Assembly (NCBI GenBank): GCA_958009055.1
Contig: OY253651.1
Location: 496,001 to 560,000 of the forward strand
Direction: 5' to 3'
Source: Choricystis sp. odSpoLacu1
Lineage: Eukaryota; Chlorophyta; Trebouxiophyceae
Length of the DNA: 64,000 nucleotides
In this document: one piece after another, positions 8,458 to 20,400 of the stretch
Layout: every line of letters starts with the position of its first letter
Position numbering within the stretch: position 1 is the first letter of the stretch
Notes under the pieces: generated by a model
What the model saw: the letters and a program-made list of their open reading frames with translations, nothing else
Databases searched by the model: none
What the model was told of the DNA's origin: nothing
Made by a program: the position numbers and the translations under genes

Positions 8458-11400
8458 TCACGCGCCACCCGCTGCCGCCGCGGCCCCCAGCCACGCGCGC
8501 AGCAGGCCACCGAGCGCGGACGGCAGCCCCGCCGCCCGCCGCAGCAGCACGTAGTGCGGGAATGGAAAGTCGTCCAGGTATGGGGTGGCCCGGGGGGCGC
8601 CGTCCGGGCCAAACGAGATGGTGCGCAGGTCGGCCAGGGAGGAGGAGGGTTGGGATTGAGAGGGGTGGCTGCCGCCACTCCCACCACCACCACCACCACC
8701 ACCACCACCATCCAGCGCCACGTACGCCAGCAGCACGCCCGGCCGAGCCGCCAGGGCGGCCGCCTCCGCGCGCAGGGGCGCCTTCTCGTGGAAGCGGCCG
8801 TCGCCGATGACGACGACGAGCTGGGTGAGAGCGGACGCGAGCGCGCCGCCGCCACTGCCACAGCGGCCGCTGTCCAACAGTGTGCCCACCGCGCGCAGCG
8901 CGTCGGCGGCGGGCGTCTCCCCGACTGTCGCGTCTGCGGCAAACGTCAGTCCCCCCACCGTGGCCGCCAGGGCTGCGTCGTCCAGGGGGGCGCCAAACGG
9001 GTGGAGCAGGGACGGGCCCGCCGCGCCGCCCGCCGCGACGACGGCCAAGTCGCCCAACTCTGCCCTGGCCAGCGCCCGCCCCACGGACGCCACCGCCTCC
9101 ACAGCAAAGGGCGCCACCCCGGCTTCCGCCACGGAGCGGGAGTCGTCGATGACGAGGACGACGCGGTAGTCGCGCGCGTCGGGGCGCGTGCGCCGCATCC
9201 AGATCGCGTCGCGCCGAAAGCCAGAGGCCACGTAGGCCACGACTGCCCGCATGTCCACCCGCTTCCCCGTCTTGTAGCCGCGCGCTAGGCGGGAGGCGCG
9301 CGTGGGTTCCAGGGCGGCGGTCAGAGCGGCCGCCAGCTCGGCGGCGGTGCGCTCTGTCAGCGCGGCGACCGCGGGCCAGGTCGTGGCCGCCTGCGCGTCG
9401 CGGGGGGCCGCCAGGGCGGCCGCCAGGCCGGCCTCCAGGCGGGCGCGCTCGGCGTCGCCGTCGGGGCCGGGGGCGGGGGGCGGGATGGTGGGAAAGGTGG
9501 ACGCGCCCAGGATGATGGCGTCCGCGCCGCAGGACGCGCGCGCGTCGTGAGGGGGCGGCGCGTCGGCCGCACCGCCCTCCTCCTCCTCCTCCGCGCCCTC
9601 CTCCTCCGCGCCCTCGCCTCCCTTGCCCGCGCGGTTCGCGTCCCCGACGCCACCAGCAGGCGCGTCGGCGGTGGGGCCAGCATCGGGCGGGGCGGGGGCG
9701 GCGTCGTCGCCACGCGGTTTCTCTTCGTCCGCGTGGGCCACGCCGCCGCGTGCTTGGTCGTCAGTCGCAGCGCCCAGAGCGGCGGCGCCACCCTCGTCGC
9801 CATCGTCAACACCGTCGCCCACCATGAACTCGGCGTCATCGCCCGAGGCGGCTGCCTCGTCGCCCGCCGCGTCGGCCGGGGCGTCCCCCCGCGCGTGCGC
9901 GGCGCGCCAGTGGTCGAGCGCGGCCGCCAGCGACCGGTGCGGGTTGGCGCCGTCGGGCGGGGGGGGAGGGGCGGACGCGGTGTCGTCCCCGGCCCGCCCT
10001 GCCCGGTGCCGGGTTCCCGTCGCGTCGGCGGCGCTCACCGCAGCGCCGCCGGCCGCGGCCGCGCCGCCGTCGACGGGCGCCGCGCCGTCGTCGTCACCGC
10101 CCTCCGTCTGCATCGCGTCGCCCTCGTCCCCCGCGCGCCCCGCGTCGCCCGCCGCGTCGGCGGCGGCAGTCGAGGCGACATGGCCACGCGCTGCTGCCGT
10201 GGCGGCTGGGTCGGCGGGGGCGACGTCGTCACCAGGGACGGCGACGGGGGCGGTGTCGCCGTCGCCGTCTTCGTTGGCCGTGCCCTCCTCTTCCCCCTCA
10301 TCATCCTCCATCGCGTCCGCCGCGCCCGCGGCATCTCCATCGTCCACGCCATCCCGGCCGTCGCCGCCAGCTGTGGCGGCGCCTTCCGCGTCGTCGGCTT
10401 CGGGGGCGGGGGGGGGTGTGCTCGCGCGCGGTTGCGTCAGCGTCGTCGAGTGGGGGCGCGGCGCCGCCGTCGTCGGGCGAGTCGTCGCCTTCTGCGCCGT
10501 CTTCTTCCCGGCCGTCACCTCCTTCCTCGTCCCCGCCGTCCAGCTGCATGTCGTCCGGCAGGTCCAGGTCGGGCGGGGGTGCTTCGATAACCGGGGCTGG
10601 GCCCCCCACCCCCGCCTCTGCTTCGGCGTCACCGTCGGCGTCTTCTCCTGCGCCATCATCCATCGCGGCTGCGTCCTCCTGGGCCGTCTCTGGCTGCTGC
10701 TGCTGGGCGCCAGTGTCGTCTTTGTCTTGGTCACCCCCTTTGCCAGCGTCGTCCTCGCCCGCGCCCCACTCGCGGCGCGCCGCGTCGGTCGCGGAGAGCG
10801 GCGGCGCGGTGGCAGCGTCCTCCGGCGCGCCCTTCCCCTGCTCCGGCTCATCCTCGCCATCCCACAGCCTGGCGTCCACATCGTCGGCTTCAGGGCCGAC
10901 GTCCCCCATCTGTTTGTCAAGGCGGTTTTCGTCGTCGTCGTCATCGTCGTCTCCCGCGTCGTCGTCGTCGCCGTCGGTCGGCACGTCCTCCGCGTCGCCC
11001 TCGAAATCCTCCGTCATTTCCACGCCCTTGGGCTCTCTTTTGGAAGCACCGGCCTCGGCATTCTCCTCCGCTTCATCCGGTGGCGGAGCATCTGCCCGCT
11101 GCGCCCCCAGCAACTGGTCCTCAGTCTCGAGTTGGTCCGAGATGTCTTTGGCGCCCACGCCCGCGCCCAGCCCCACGCCGCCTGCATCCTCAAACTTGCC
11201 GCCTGCATCGGTGTCGCCGTCGGCGTCGCCGTCGCCGGCATCGGGGGAGGTGCAGAAGCCGTGCTCGCACACGCCAGCGAAGAGCGCGGCGCAAACAAAC
11301 GCAAGCTTGGACGCGCACGCGAGGCCGGCCGCGGCGCGGGTGGTGGCGGCGGCAGCCGCGGCGCGGGAGGGGGGGAGCAGGGCGCCGACGGCGGCCAGGG

Positions 11401-14400
11401 AGGCGAGGGCGGCGTCGACTGCAGTGTGAGTGTGGGGGGGGGGAGGGAAAGAAAGAGGTGAGCACACAAGGCGAGTGTTCGCCGCCCGCGTTCCCACGCG
11501 CCAAGGGGGTCAGGTTCAAATGCGTTTTGTCGTCCCGTGATAAGAGTGGGCGGTGGTTAAGGCCGCCCGGACATCAGCTAAATTAGAGTGATTTTTTGAA
11601 AAGCCATCACTCCCCACCGCGGGTTGCGACCACCCCCCTTTTTTCCCCTTACCTTGGTCCTGGGTGCCGCCATCGACCACTGCCGCCACCGTCTCCACCA
11701 GCGCGTCCACCGCCTCTGCAGCCGCTGTCAGCGCGCGCGGGCGCAGGCGGGCTTCAGCGTCGGCCACAATGGAGAGCAGGGATGACGTCGCCTCGTTTTC
11801 ATCACAGTCTGTGCCGCCGAGTGCCTGCGCCCACGCCAGCAGGGCGCCCACCGCGGCGTCCGCGTGGGTGGCGAGGTGTGTTGCTGCGGCAGCAGCGGAT
11901 GGCGTCGGGGTGGAGGGAGGGAGGGCCGCGGCAGCGGTGGCGGCCGCGGCGGCCGCGGCGGTCGCGGCGGCCGCGCCTGCGCCCGTCTCCTCGACGGCTG
12001 CGTGCCATCCAGGCACCCGCCCCGCGTAGCCGCCCGCGTGGGCGGCCGCCAGCGCGGTCGCGTGTATGTCTTGAACGACGGACAGGGCGGCCACAGCGGC
12101 TGCGGCGGCCGCAGGCGACACGATGTGTGCTGTGAGCCGTGTGTCTTCGGCCAGCCGCGCCGCGGCCGCGCATGCGCGCGGTCGGCGTCGCGCGCCAACA
12201 CGTCGGCCGCCCCTCTCAACAGGAACGCCTCCGACACGCACCGCTCCGCGTCCGCAGCTGCCGTCACCAGGGCCGCCGCGTCGGTCAGGCGGGAGGCGGC
12301 GGCGGGCACGCGCGCACGCGCGGCGGCGAGCGCGGCGCGCGCCGCCGCCTGCGGCACGCGCGGCGCGCCGCCCGCCCACCCGTCGACTGCGGACGCACCC
12401 GCCGCCAGGGCGGCCGCGCCTCTGTCTGCCGCCGCCAGGGCGGTGCGGCCGCGGCGCACGAGGTGGAGGGCGTGTTCTGCCAGCGCGCGCGCGCACGCGG
12501 CCTCGCGCGACGACAGGTCGGCGTGTGGCATCACTGCCGCAGCTCTCAGCTTCTGCACGCGCACCAGGGCACGCCAGTAGTAGGCGTCCCCCCGGTCCAG
12601 CCAGACGGTTGTGCAAGGCGCCAGCGCGTCGTTGGACGCGCCCGCCAGCAGGGCGGGTGTGTTGGCGGGCGCAGGTGCCGCAAACCAGGCGGCCGGCTCA
12701 CGGTCGCCGCGCGGCACAGCCGACCGCGACCGCTCGCACCCCGCGTCCCGCAGCGCGGCAAATAGGTCCAGCAGCGCCTTCTTTTTGCGGGGGCGAGACT
12801 TAGGGGAGGCGTCGGTCTTGAGCTCCGTCGCGCGCGCTGGCCGCGGTCGTGGCAAGCGCGGCGAGCGCGGCGGGTGCGCCCGCCGTCGGGTCAGCCGCCA
12901 CGTCAGCCACGCGCCGCCCCAGCACGCTGTCCAGGCGGTGAACGTAGCGGGTGACGGAGGCGGCACGCGGTGCGCCGCGCGGCAGGCAGCCGCGCGCGGT
13001 CGCGCCCTCTGCGAGCGCGGCCGCGGCCGCGGCGATGGTCGACCACGCGAGCCGCGCGGCGCCCGCGGCCTGCGGCGCCGGCTCCGGCGCGGGGAGCGGC
13101 TTGGAGGCGGTGTCGAAGGTCAGTGTCGCTGCCGCCGCCAGGGCGCCGGGCTCCAGGTCGGGCAGGCCCATCGCGCCCCCAGAGCGCGTGAGCACGCCGC
13201 CCGCGGGCGCGGCCAGCGCGCCGCGCGCGCGCCTCGTCAATCTGTGCAGCGCGCGCGCCGCTTTGTCGGCGGCGGCGCGGTTGGCGTAGTAGCCCCGATC
13301 CTCCCACTTGGCCAGGCGCACAAAGTCGTCAAGGGCGGCCGCGTGCGGCGCGAGCGCGGCCGACGCGGCAGCTGCGACTGCCGGCGCGTGCTGCCCATAC
13401 AGAGACGCCACGCTGCGCAGGGAGGACGCCAGGGAGGTAAGGCGAGCCAGGGTGGCTGGATCGGCCGCGGCATCAGCTGCCTCCACGTCGGCGTGGGCGG
13501 CAAAGGAGGTCAGCAGGGCCAGGCGCGACGCATACTCACCCAGGGGGGCCGACCCGCAGAACTGCTCCCCCAGCTCCGCCACGGTGGAGGGGGTGGGGGC
13601 GTCGTCACCACCGCGGGCAGCGGCGTCGACCACGCGGAAGAGGTGGAACCAGCCGACGTTGGCACCTGGGGGGTGAAAAAGGTGAGGTTAAAAACTGGTA
13701 AAAGTTTTCCATCCAAAAACCATGTGGTGATGTGTGTGGGGCGGGTTGAGGGAACGCGGCCGGTGACAGGAGCTGTCAGCACAGTCGGCCGCGGCCTGTC
13801 CCCGCCCTGGGGGGATTCCTCCCCCCTCACGGTCGCTGTTCCGGCCCCATCTGCCGATTCACGCCACCGAAAATTATCAGGCGCGGGCGGAAAGGAAAGG
13901 CCGGGTGGAAAGAAGGAGGCTGAAAGCCAAGGCAGCGCTACCACCCACCCACCCACACCACACTCACCTGCAGCCGCCTGCACTTTGACGCCGTCCAGCG
14001 CGCGCCTCCACCCCGCCAGCTCGGCCGCGCGCCAGCGCGCCGCGAGCGCCACGAGCGGGGTCAACTGAGCATCCAGCTTGACGGACGACGCCGCCGTCTC
14101 CTGCCACAGTTGGCAGCACGCCAGCAGGGCGTCCGTGCCCGCCATGGCGGCTTTGAGGGGGGCGGACGCGGGCGTGCGCCCGACGCGCGCGGCGGCGGTA
14201 TCGATGCGCACGAGGAGCGGGTTGCCCGGCCACTCGACCAGCAGGGACGCCAGGCGGGCGCGCAGGGGGGGCAGGGCGCGCACCAGCATGGCCAGTTCGG
14301 CGGGAGCGGGGGCGCGCACGTCGGTGGGGGGGGGCGGAGCGGCTGTTGCAGTGGCGACCGGCGGCGCGAGGGCGGCGTGCGCGGTGGCCAGGCGCAGCAG

Positions 14401-17400
14401 CCGGCCAGCCGCCAGGTCGGCGTCATCATCCAAGGATGGGGGCAGCACGGCGTCGACGGGGAGGAGGGACGCAGCCACGTCAAAGGAGGCGGTGAAGGCG
14501 TCGGCGTCTGACTGCGCGCTCACGCCCCCACTCCCACCCACCAGCCGCGCGTGCGCTGCCGCCAGGGCGGCCAGGCTGGCGCCGGAGACTAGGTCCAGGG
14601 CGACTGCGTCGGCGGAAGGGGGTGGTGGGGTGGAAGGTGGTTTTGTGTCGGCGGCAGCGGTGACGTCGGCGTCTCCGGCGTTGCCATCATCGTCCCCTTT
14701 CAGCAGATCTGCGTACGCCGCCCCATGGTCTGGGAAGCTGGCCACATAGTCGGCGTCATCCTCAGCGTCGCCCTCGTCCGCCAGGCGGGAGCGGGCGTGC
14801 TTGAACACGGCGTCCGCTGCGGCGGCGGCGGCTTCTGACGCTTCGCGTGCGCGCGCCCACTCGTCCAGGAGCGAGCGCAGGTGAGAGCGCGCGGGGGCGA
14901 GGGGCGACGTTGCAGCTCCTTCACCCTGCACACTCCTCGCCAGAGCCGTTACAGAGTGCAGGGCCACGCGCATGCGGGCCGCGGCGGCGGCTGGGCCGGG
15001 CAGAGCGCCCGCAGCAGAGGCTGCCGCAGACGCGGCAGACGCTGCGGCGGCCGCCGCGCGCGGCGCCGCCGCGCGCGGCGGCCACGCCGCCAGCGCACGC
15101 GCGGTCGCGGCGGCGGCCAGCACGCGCCCATCGCCTCCCTCCAGCGCAGTCGCAGCAGCCGCCAGCGCCAGACCGGCCCGCCCTTCAGCGGCGGCCAGGG
15201 CGAGGGGGCCCAGGACGTCGGAGTAGCGTCCGCGCACGAGCGACGCGGCACGCGCAGACCACGCGCTCGCCGCGACGCGCCACGCGGCCGCTTCATCGGA
15301 CGCGCGGTCTGCTTTCGCCAGGACCGCGTCCAACAGGGCCAACAACCTGTCTGGGGCGCCCGGACCGCGCGCAAACGCGTGGGCAGCGGCGCGCACAGCT
15401 GCATAACACGGCGGCGTCGGGCGCGCGACGGCGCGCGCGCCCGCGTCGCGCGCGACTGCAGCCGCTGCCGCCGCGCCACCCAGAGCAGCAGCAATGGCGA
15501 CCGCTTCCGAGGGACCGTGAGGCGCCAGCTGGGCGGCCGCCCGCGCGTCTGCGGCGGGGGTCAGCGTGTCGGCAGCATCAGCAGAAGCGGCCGCACACAC
15601 GCGTGCGGGCGCTGCAGCTGGATCCGCCCCGCCAGCTGGCAAGGCCAGCGCCAGGCGAGCCGCGCCCAGACACGCCCACGCGGTGGCCAGGGCAGCCAGG
15701 GAGGCGGGGGCGAGCGGGTCGCGCGGCGCAGACGGCGCGGCGGCTGCGGCGAGTGTGTGTGCCAGCCTGCGCAAAGGAGCCGCGCCCTCGGCCGCCAGCG
15801 TGGCGTGGCCTGAAGCCGCGCACGCCGCGCCCAAAGCGTCCGGGTCGGCCACCGCCAGGGCGGCCAGGTCGGGGTCGGCGGGCGTGGCCGCGGAGGCACG
15901 CGCGGCGGCCGCGCGCCCAGCAGCCGCGAGCGCAGCTGCCGCAGCACGCAGCGGCGCGCCGCCCGGCCCCGGCGCCGCGTGGGCGGCCACGATATCGGCC
16001 GCCAGCGCGCCCACGCTCGCCCACTGGGCGGCGCACGTGGTGGCGCGGGGGCGGGTGGTGGCGGCAGCGGTGCGCGCGCCGCGCGCGGCCAGCCGCAGTT
16101 CCAACGCGTCGGCCGCGGCGGCAGTCGCCGGCGTGCCGCGCGACGCGGTGGCGGCCGCCACGCGGCGAGCCACGCCGGCAGCGCCCGGTGCGCCCGCCAG
16201 CACGTGGGCGCCATCTACTCCCGCGGACGCGGCGACAGCGTGCCACGCGAGCCAGCCTTCAGCGGTGGCTGCGCGCGCGGCGGCGCGCGCGGCGCGGCCG
16301 CCGCGCGCGTCAAAGCCGCCCGCGCCCGCCGCGTCGGCCAGGGAGGCCAGAGCGGCGGCCAGGGGCACCGTGTCCCCGGCACACGCGGCGATGGCGGCGG
16401 CTGACGCGGCGGTAGCGGCGGGTGGCGATGGGGGGGGGCAGGAGCCTGCCAGCGCGCCACTCGCGGCTGCCAGCACAGGCAGGGCTGCATCCGCGGCAGC
16501 CGCCGCCCTCGTCTCCAGCGTCACAGCCCACAGAGCGCGGCAGTGTGGGTCGGTCGCCAAAGCGGGCGGCAGGGCGACCGCGTGGGCGTCGGCGTCTGCG
16601 GCGGCGGCAGCGGCCGCGATGTCACCGCCAGTCACGCTGGCCGCCACCACGGCCGCCGCACCCTCGCCCACGCGCTCGGGAACGGCGGCTGCCACCGCAT
16701 CTCCCTCGCCCGCCGGCGCGCAGGCGGCCGCAAACACGATGGCGGCGCCCGAGGCGAGGGAGGCTGCCCAGCGCGCGTCGGCCGCCAGGGCAGCGCCCAC
16801 AGCCAGCTTGGCACCATCACTGTCCCCCGCCACCGCCAGCCCCGCGTCGCGCAGGGCGGCCGCCACGTGGGCGGCCGCGGTGGCGGTGGCCAGGCCGGTG
16901 CCACGCGCGGCGGTGGCGGTGCATGCAGCGCCGACGGCCGCCGCGCGCGCGAGAGCAGCAAGCGTGCTGCGCGCGACTGCCAACGCCTCCGTGCGCGGGG
17001 CCAGGGGGCGGCCGCCGCGCAGCCACAGCAGGGGGGGCGGCGCCCGCGCGTCGGGCAGGCCCAGCGCGGTGGTGAGGCCGTCCCCCGCGGCGCGCACGCG
17101 GGCCGCGTGCGCGGTCACGCCCGCCGCGTCGGCGACCGCGAGCGCGCACGCCTCCACCTCCAGCCAGGCTGCGGCCAGGGTTTCGGGGCAGGTGGCACCA
17201 GCAGGCACGGTGCCCCGTGCCCCGGTGCCGCCGTGCGCAACACGCAGCAGGGCGCGGCGCGAGGCGCGCAGCCGCGCGAGGGAGGGCGGAAGGGCGACCG
17301 CGGGCGCCGCAAACACGCCCCCTGCCACCGCGTCGTCGTCGCCGCCAGCAGCCAGGGCGGCCGCCGCTGCAACGTAGGGGTGGCCATCATCCCCGGGTGC

Positions 17401-20400
17401 CGCCAGCCAGGAGGCGTCGTTGCCTTCATCCAAGGCTGCCGCCTCAACTGCGGCCACCGCCGCCAGGGCGGGCGCCAGCCAGCCGGCGGGGCCGCCGCCG
17501 CCTCCCCGCCCCGCGGCTTGGGCGGCGGCAGAGGCTTGGAGTGCAGAGGGGCGGGCACCGGGAGGGGGGGGCGCAGCCAGGGCGGCAAGTGTGGCGGCGT
17601 CGACTGCGGCCGCACGTGCCGCGGCCGCGCGCGCCGAAGCGGTATCAAGCGTCGTCAAGGCAGCGACACCAGCGTCACCAGCGGCATACAGAGCAGCACG
17701 CACGCCTGCATCGCGGGCGGCGTCCAAGGGGGCGCCCAACAGGGCGGCCGGCGCGACACGGGCGGCGGCAGAGTGTGCGGCGGCCAGCGTCGCACGCGCA
17801 CGCGCCAGCACGCCCTGTCCATCCGCCAGCACGGCGTCCACGCACATGGCCAGAGCGGATGCAGCTGCCGCGGGCGCGGGCGCGCCCGCGTCCGCCAGCG
17901 CGTCCAGGGCGGACCGGACACGCGCGACCGCGGCGCGGGTGCGCGCCGCGCGCGCAGGGCCGTCGTGCAGCAACACTCGCTCGTCCGCCAGGGCCAGCAC
18001 GGTGCGCAGCCGGGAACGAGCGGTTTCCACGGTGACTGCATCGGGCGGCGGTGGCAAGCAGTCGGGCGGCGCCGCCAGCCAGGCGGCCGGAATGATGGCG
18101 ACGAGCGCGGCGCGCGCGGTGCCGCGCGCCGCGCGCGCAGCCACCGACACGCCCACTCCGCCGTCGCCCGCCAGCTCGGCCGCCACGGCGGCCGCCAGAG
18201 CGGACGCTATCAGGGTGACGTCGCGAGCGGCGGGCGCGCCGGACGGCGGGGCGGTGGTCCAGGGCGCGCGCGGCAGCGCGGGCCAGGCCAGCGCGGACGC
18301 GAGCGGCGCCCACGCACCCGCAGCCGCGTCCAGCGCGTCCACATCCAGGAAGGGAGGGTCCCCTCCGTCGCGTGTCGCCAGAGCGTGGCTCCACGCGGTG
18401 GCCAGCGCGGCCGCGCGGGGCCAGCCGCGCGCGGCGAGCGCGGCCGAGCCGCGCGCCCACCGCCGCAGCGCCGACGAGGCCGGGGCGTCCGTCAGGCCGG
18501 CACCCCGCACGGCGGCCGCCATGGCGGAGGGGAGGGTGGCGCCTGGTATGCCAGCGGCTGCCGCGGCGGCGGCGGCATCGCCAGCGGTGGCAGCCGCCCG
18601 CCACGCGGCGCGCGCAGCGTCGGGCGCAGCGTCGGCCGGCGCGGGCGACACACACACCTCCACGCCCCGGTTGCGCATGGCGCGCGATACGTCTCCCGCG
18701 GCGGGTTCGAGAACAAGGATGAGGCGGAAGGAGGGGTGGGGCGTGACGATGCGCGCGCTGCCGCAGCCGGCGCTGCCGCTGCTGCCGCCCGCTTCGTGCA
18801 GGGCGAGCACGCCGCCGCGCTCGAGCAGCGGGTTGAGCCGGTCCAGCACGGCGGGGGGGGCCAGGTTGGCGCCATCCAGCAGGACCCAGCGCCCTGCCGC
18901 CGCGGCAGAGGTGAGGGCGCCGTCGACCCACTCGAAAGCGCCGGGGGGCGGGGGTGTGGCGAGGCGGGCAACGGCAGCGGTGAGCGCAGCCGCCGCGCGC
19001 GCGGCGGCGGGCGTGTCGCCGCCCGCTGCCACCGCGGCGTCCAGCATCGCACGTGCCGCAGTCAGTCGGTCATGGGCCGAGGTGACGGGGGCGGCGTCCA
19101 GCGTGCGCCGGGCGGCGGCCAGCGTGGCGAGCGCGGCCGCCGCGGAAGAGGCACCGACAGACGGCGCAGCCGTCGCGGCCGTCGCAGCCGCACCATCCGC
19201 CGCCGCCGCCACCGCCTCCACCGCGCCTTCGACCACGCGAGCCGGCTCCGCCTGTTCGTACCCGCCCAACAGGTCGGCGGTGTCAGCCGAGGGAGCCAGG
19301 GAGAGTTCGACGAGCGGCGCGCGTGCGGCGGCGGCAGCCGCGCGCGCGAGGGACGTCTTGCCGCAGCCGCGCGGGCCCACCAGCAGGGCCATCCAGCCAG
19401 AGGCCAGCGCGGTGGCGAGGGCGTGGAAGGGAGCAACCTGGGAAGGGAGGAGGGTGAGGGGGGTGCCCCCGGGGGCGGTCGCCGCGCCGCGCGGCGTGGG
19501 CGCGTGCACAGCGCCCCCCTGTGGAGCCAACACCACCCGCTCCACGCGCACACCACCCCCTGGCAGCAGTGCCAACGCCGGCCGCAACGGTGGCGCGGCG
19601 GCCAGGGGGCCTCCCCAGGCGGCCGCCAGCGCCGCGCGCGCGGCCGCGCGGTCGCTGTCGGTGCGCAGCCGCGCCTCAAACAAGGCGGGGGCGGTGGCTT
19701 CGGCGGACGCGATCGCAGCCTGCTCCGGGATGGGCCTGTGTGTGTGTTTGTGTGGTGTGTGTGGAGCGCGGTAAGCGAAAGCAGCAACTGAAAGAGAGCC
19801 GCGCCGCCCATAAGCCCCTGAGCGTGATCTGGGCGCAATTAAATGCGGCGCGGGCCATCCGCCGCCCACCACCATTAGCAAGTGAGTGGGAGGCTCGGCA
19901 CCGGTCGCGAGTGAGTCGCCGTTGAGGAGGGGGAGGGGGAGGGAAGCCAACACACACACAACTCACCTGCTGTCGTCGTCGTCGCCGACGCCGCTCGCTG
20001 CCCGCCCCGCGTCGGCCGCCACCACGTCACACCACCGCACCAGGTCGCGCAGGTTGAACTCCCATGGGCCCCCAGGGCCAGTCAGCCGTGGCTGCAAGCC
20101 GTCACCGCGAGTGCTGCTGCCTCCCCTGTCTGCTGCTGCTGCCAACGCCACCACCGCGCGCGTCATCCTCCCCACCACCCTCGCCGGCAGGCGAGGGTGC
20201 AGCGTGGCCGCCACGGCCGCCAGGTCGCCCTCCGTCAACGGGTCGGCGTGCACCCGTGTGAAGCGGGACACAAAGGAGCGGGGCAGGGCGCGGCGGCCGC
20301 CCCCGTCGGACGCCGCGTTTTGCGCGCCGAACGCGGCAAACCCGGGCGCCGCGTCCACCGTCACCCCCAGCTCGGGCAGGAACACGGACCGCCGGTGGTC

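Noticed and set aside
16543..19791. A 1,082-codon open frame on the plus strand across midasin, plus others of 784, 612 and 522 codons nearby
   Set aside because: They are antisense or off-frame to the midasin coding sequence, are low-complexity Arg/Gly/Ala translations, and arise because very high GC removes stop codons.
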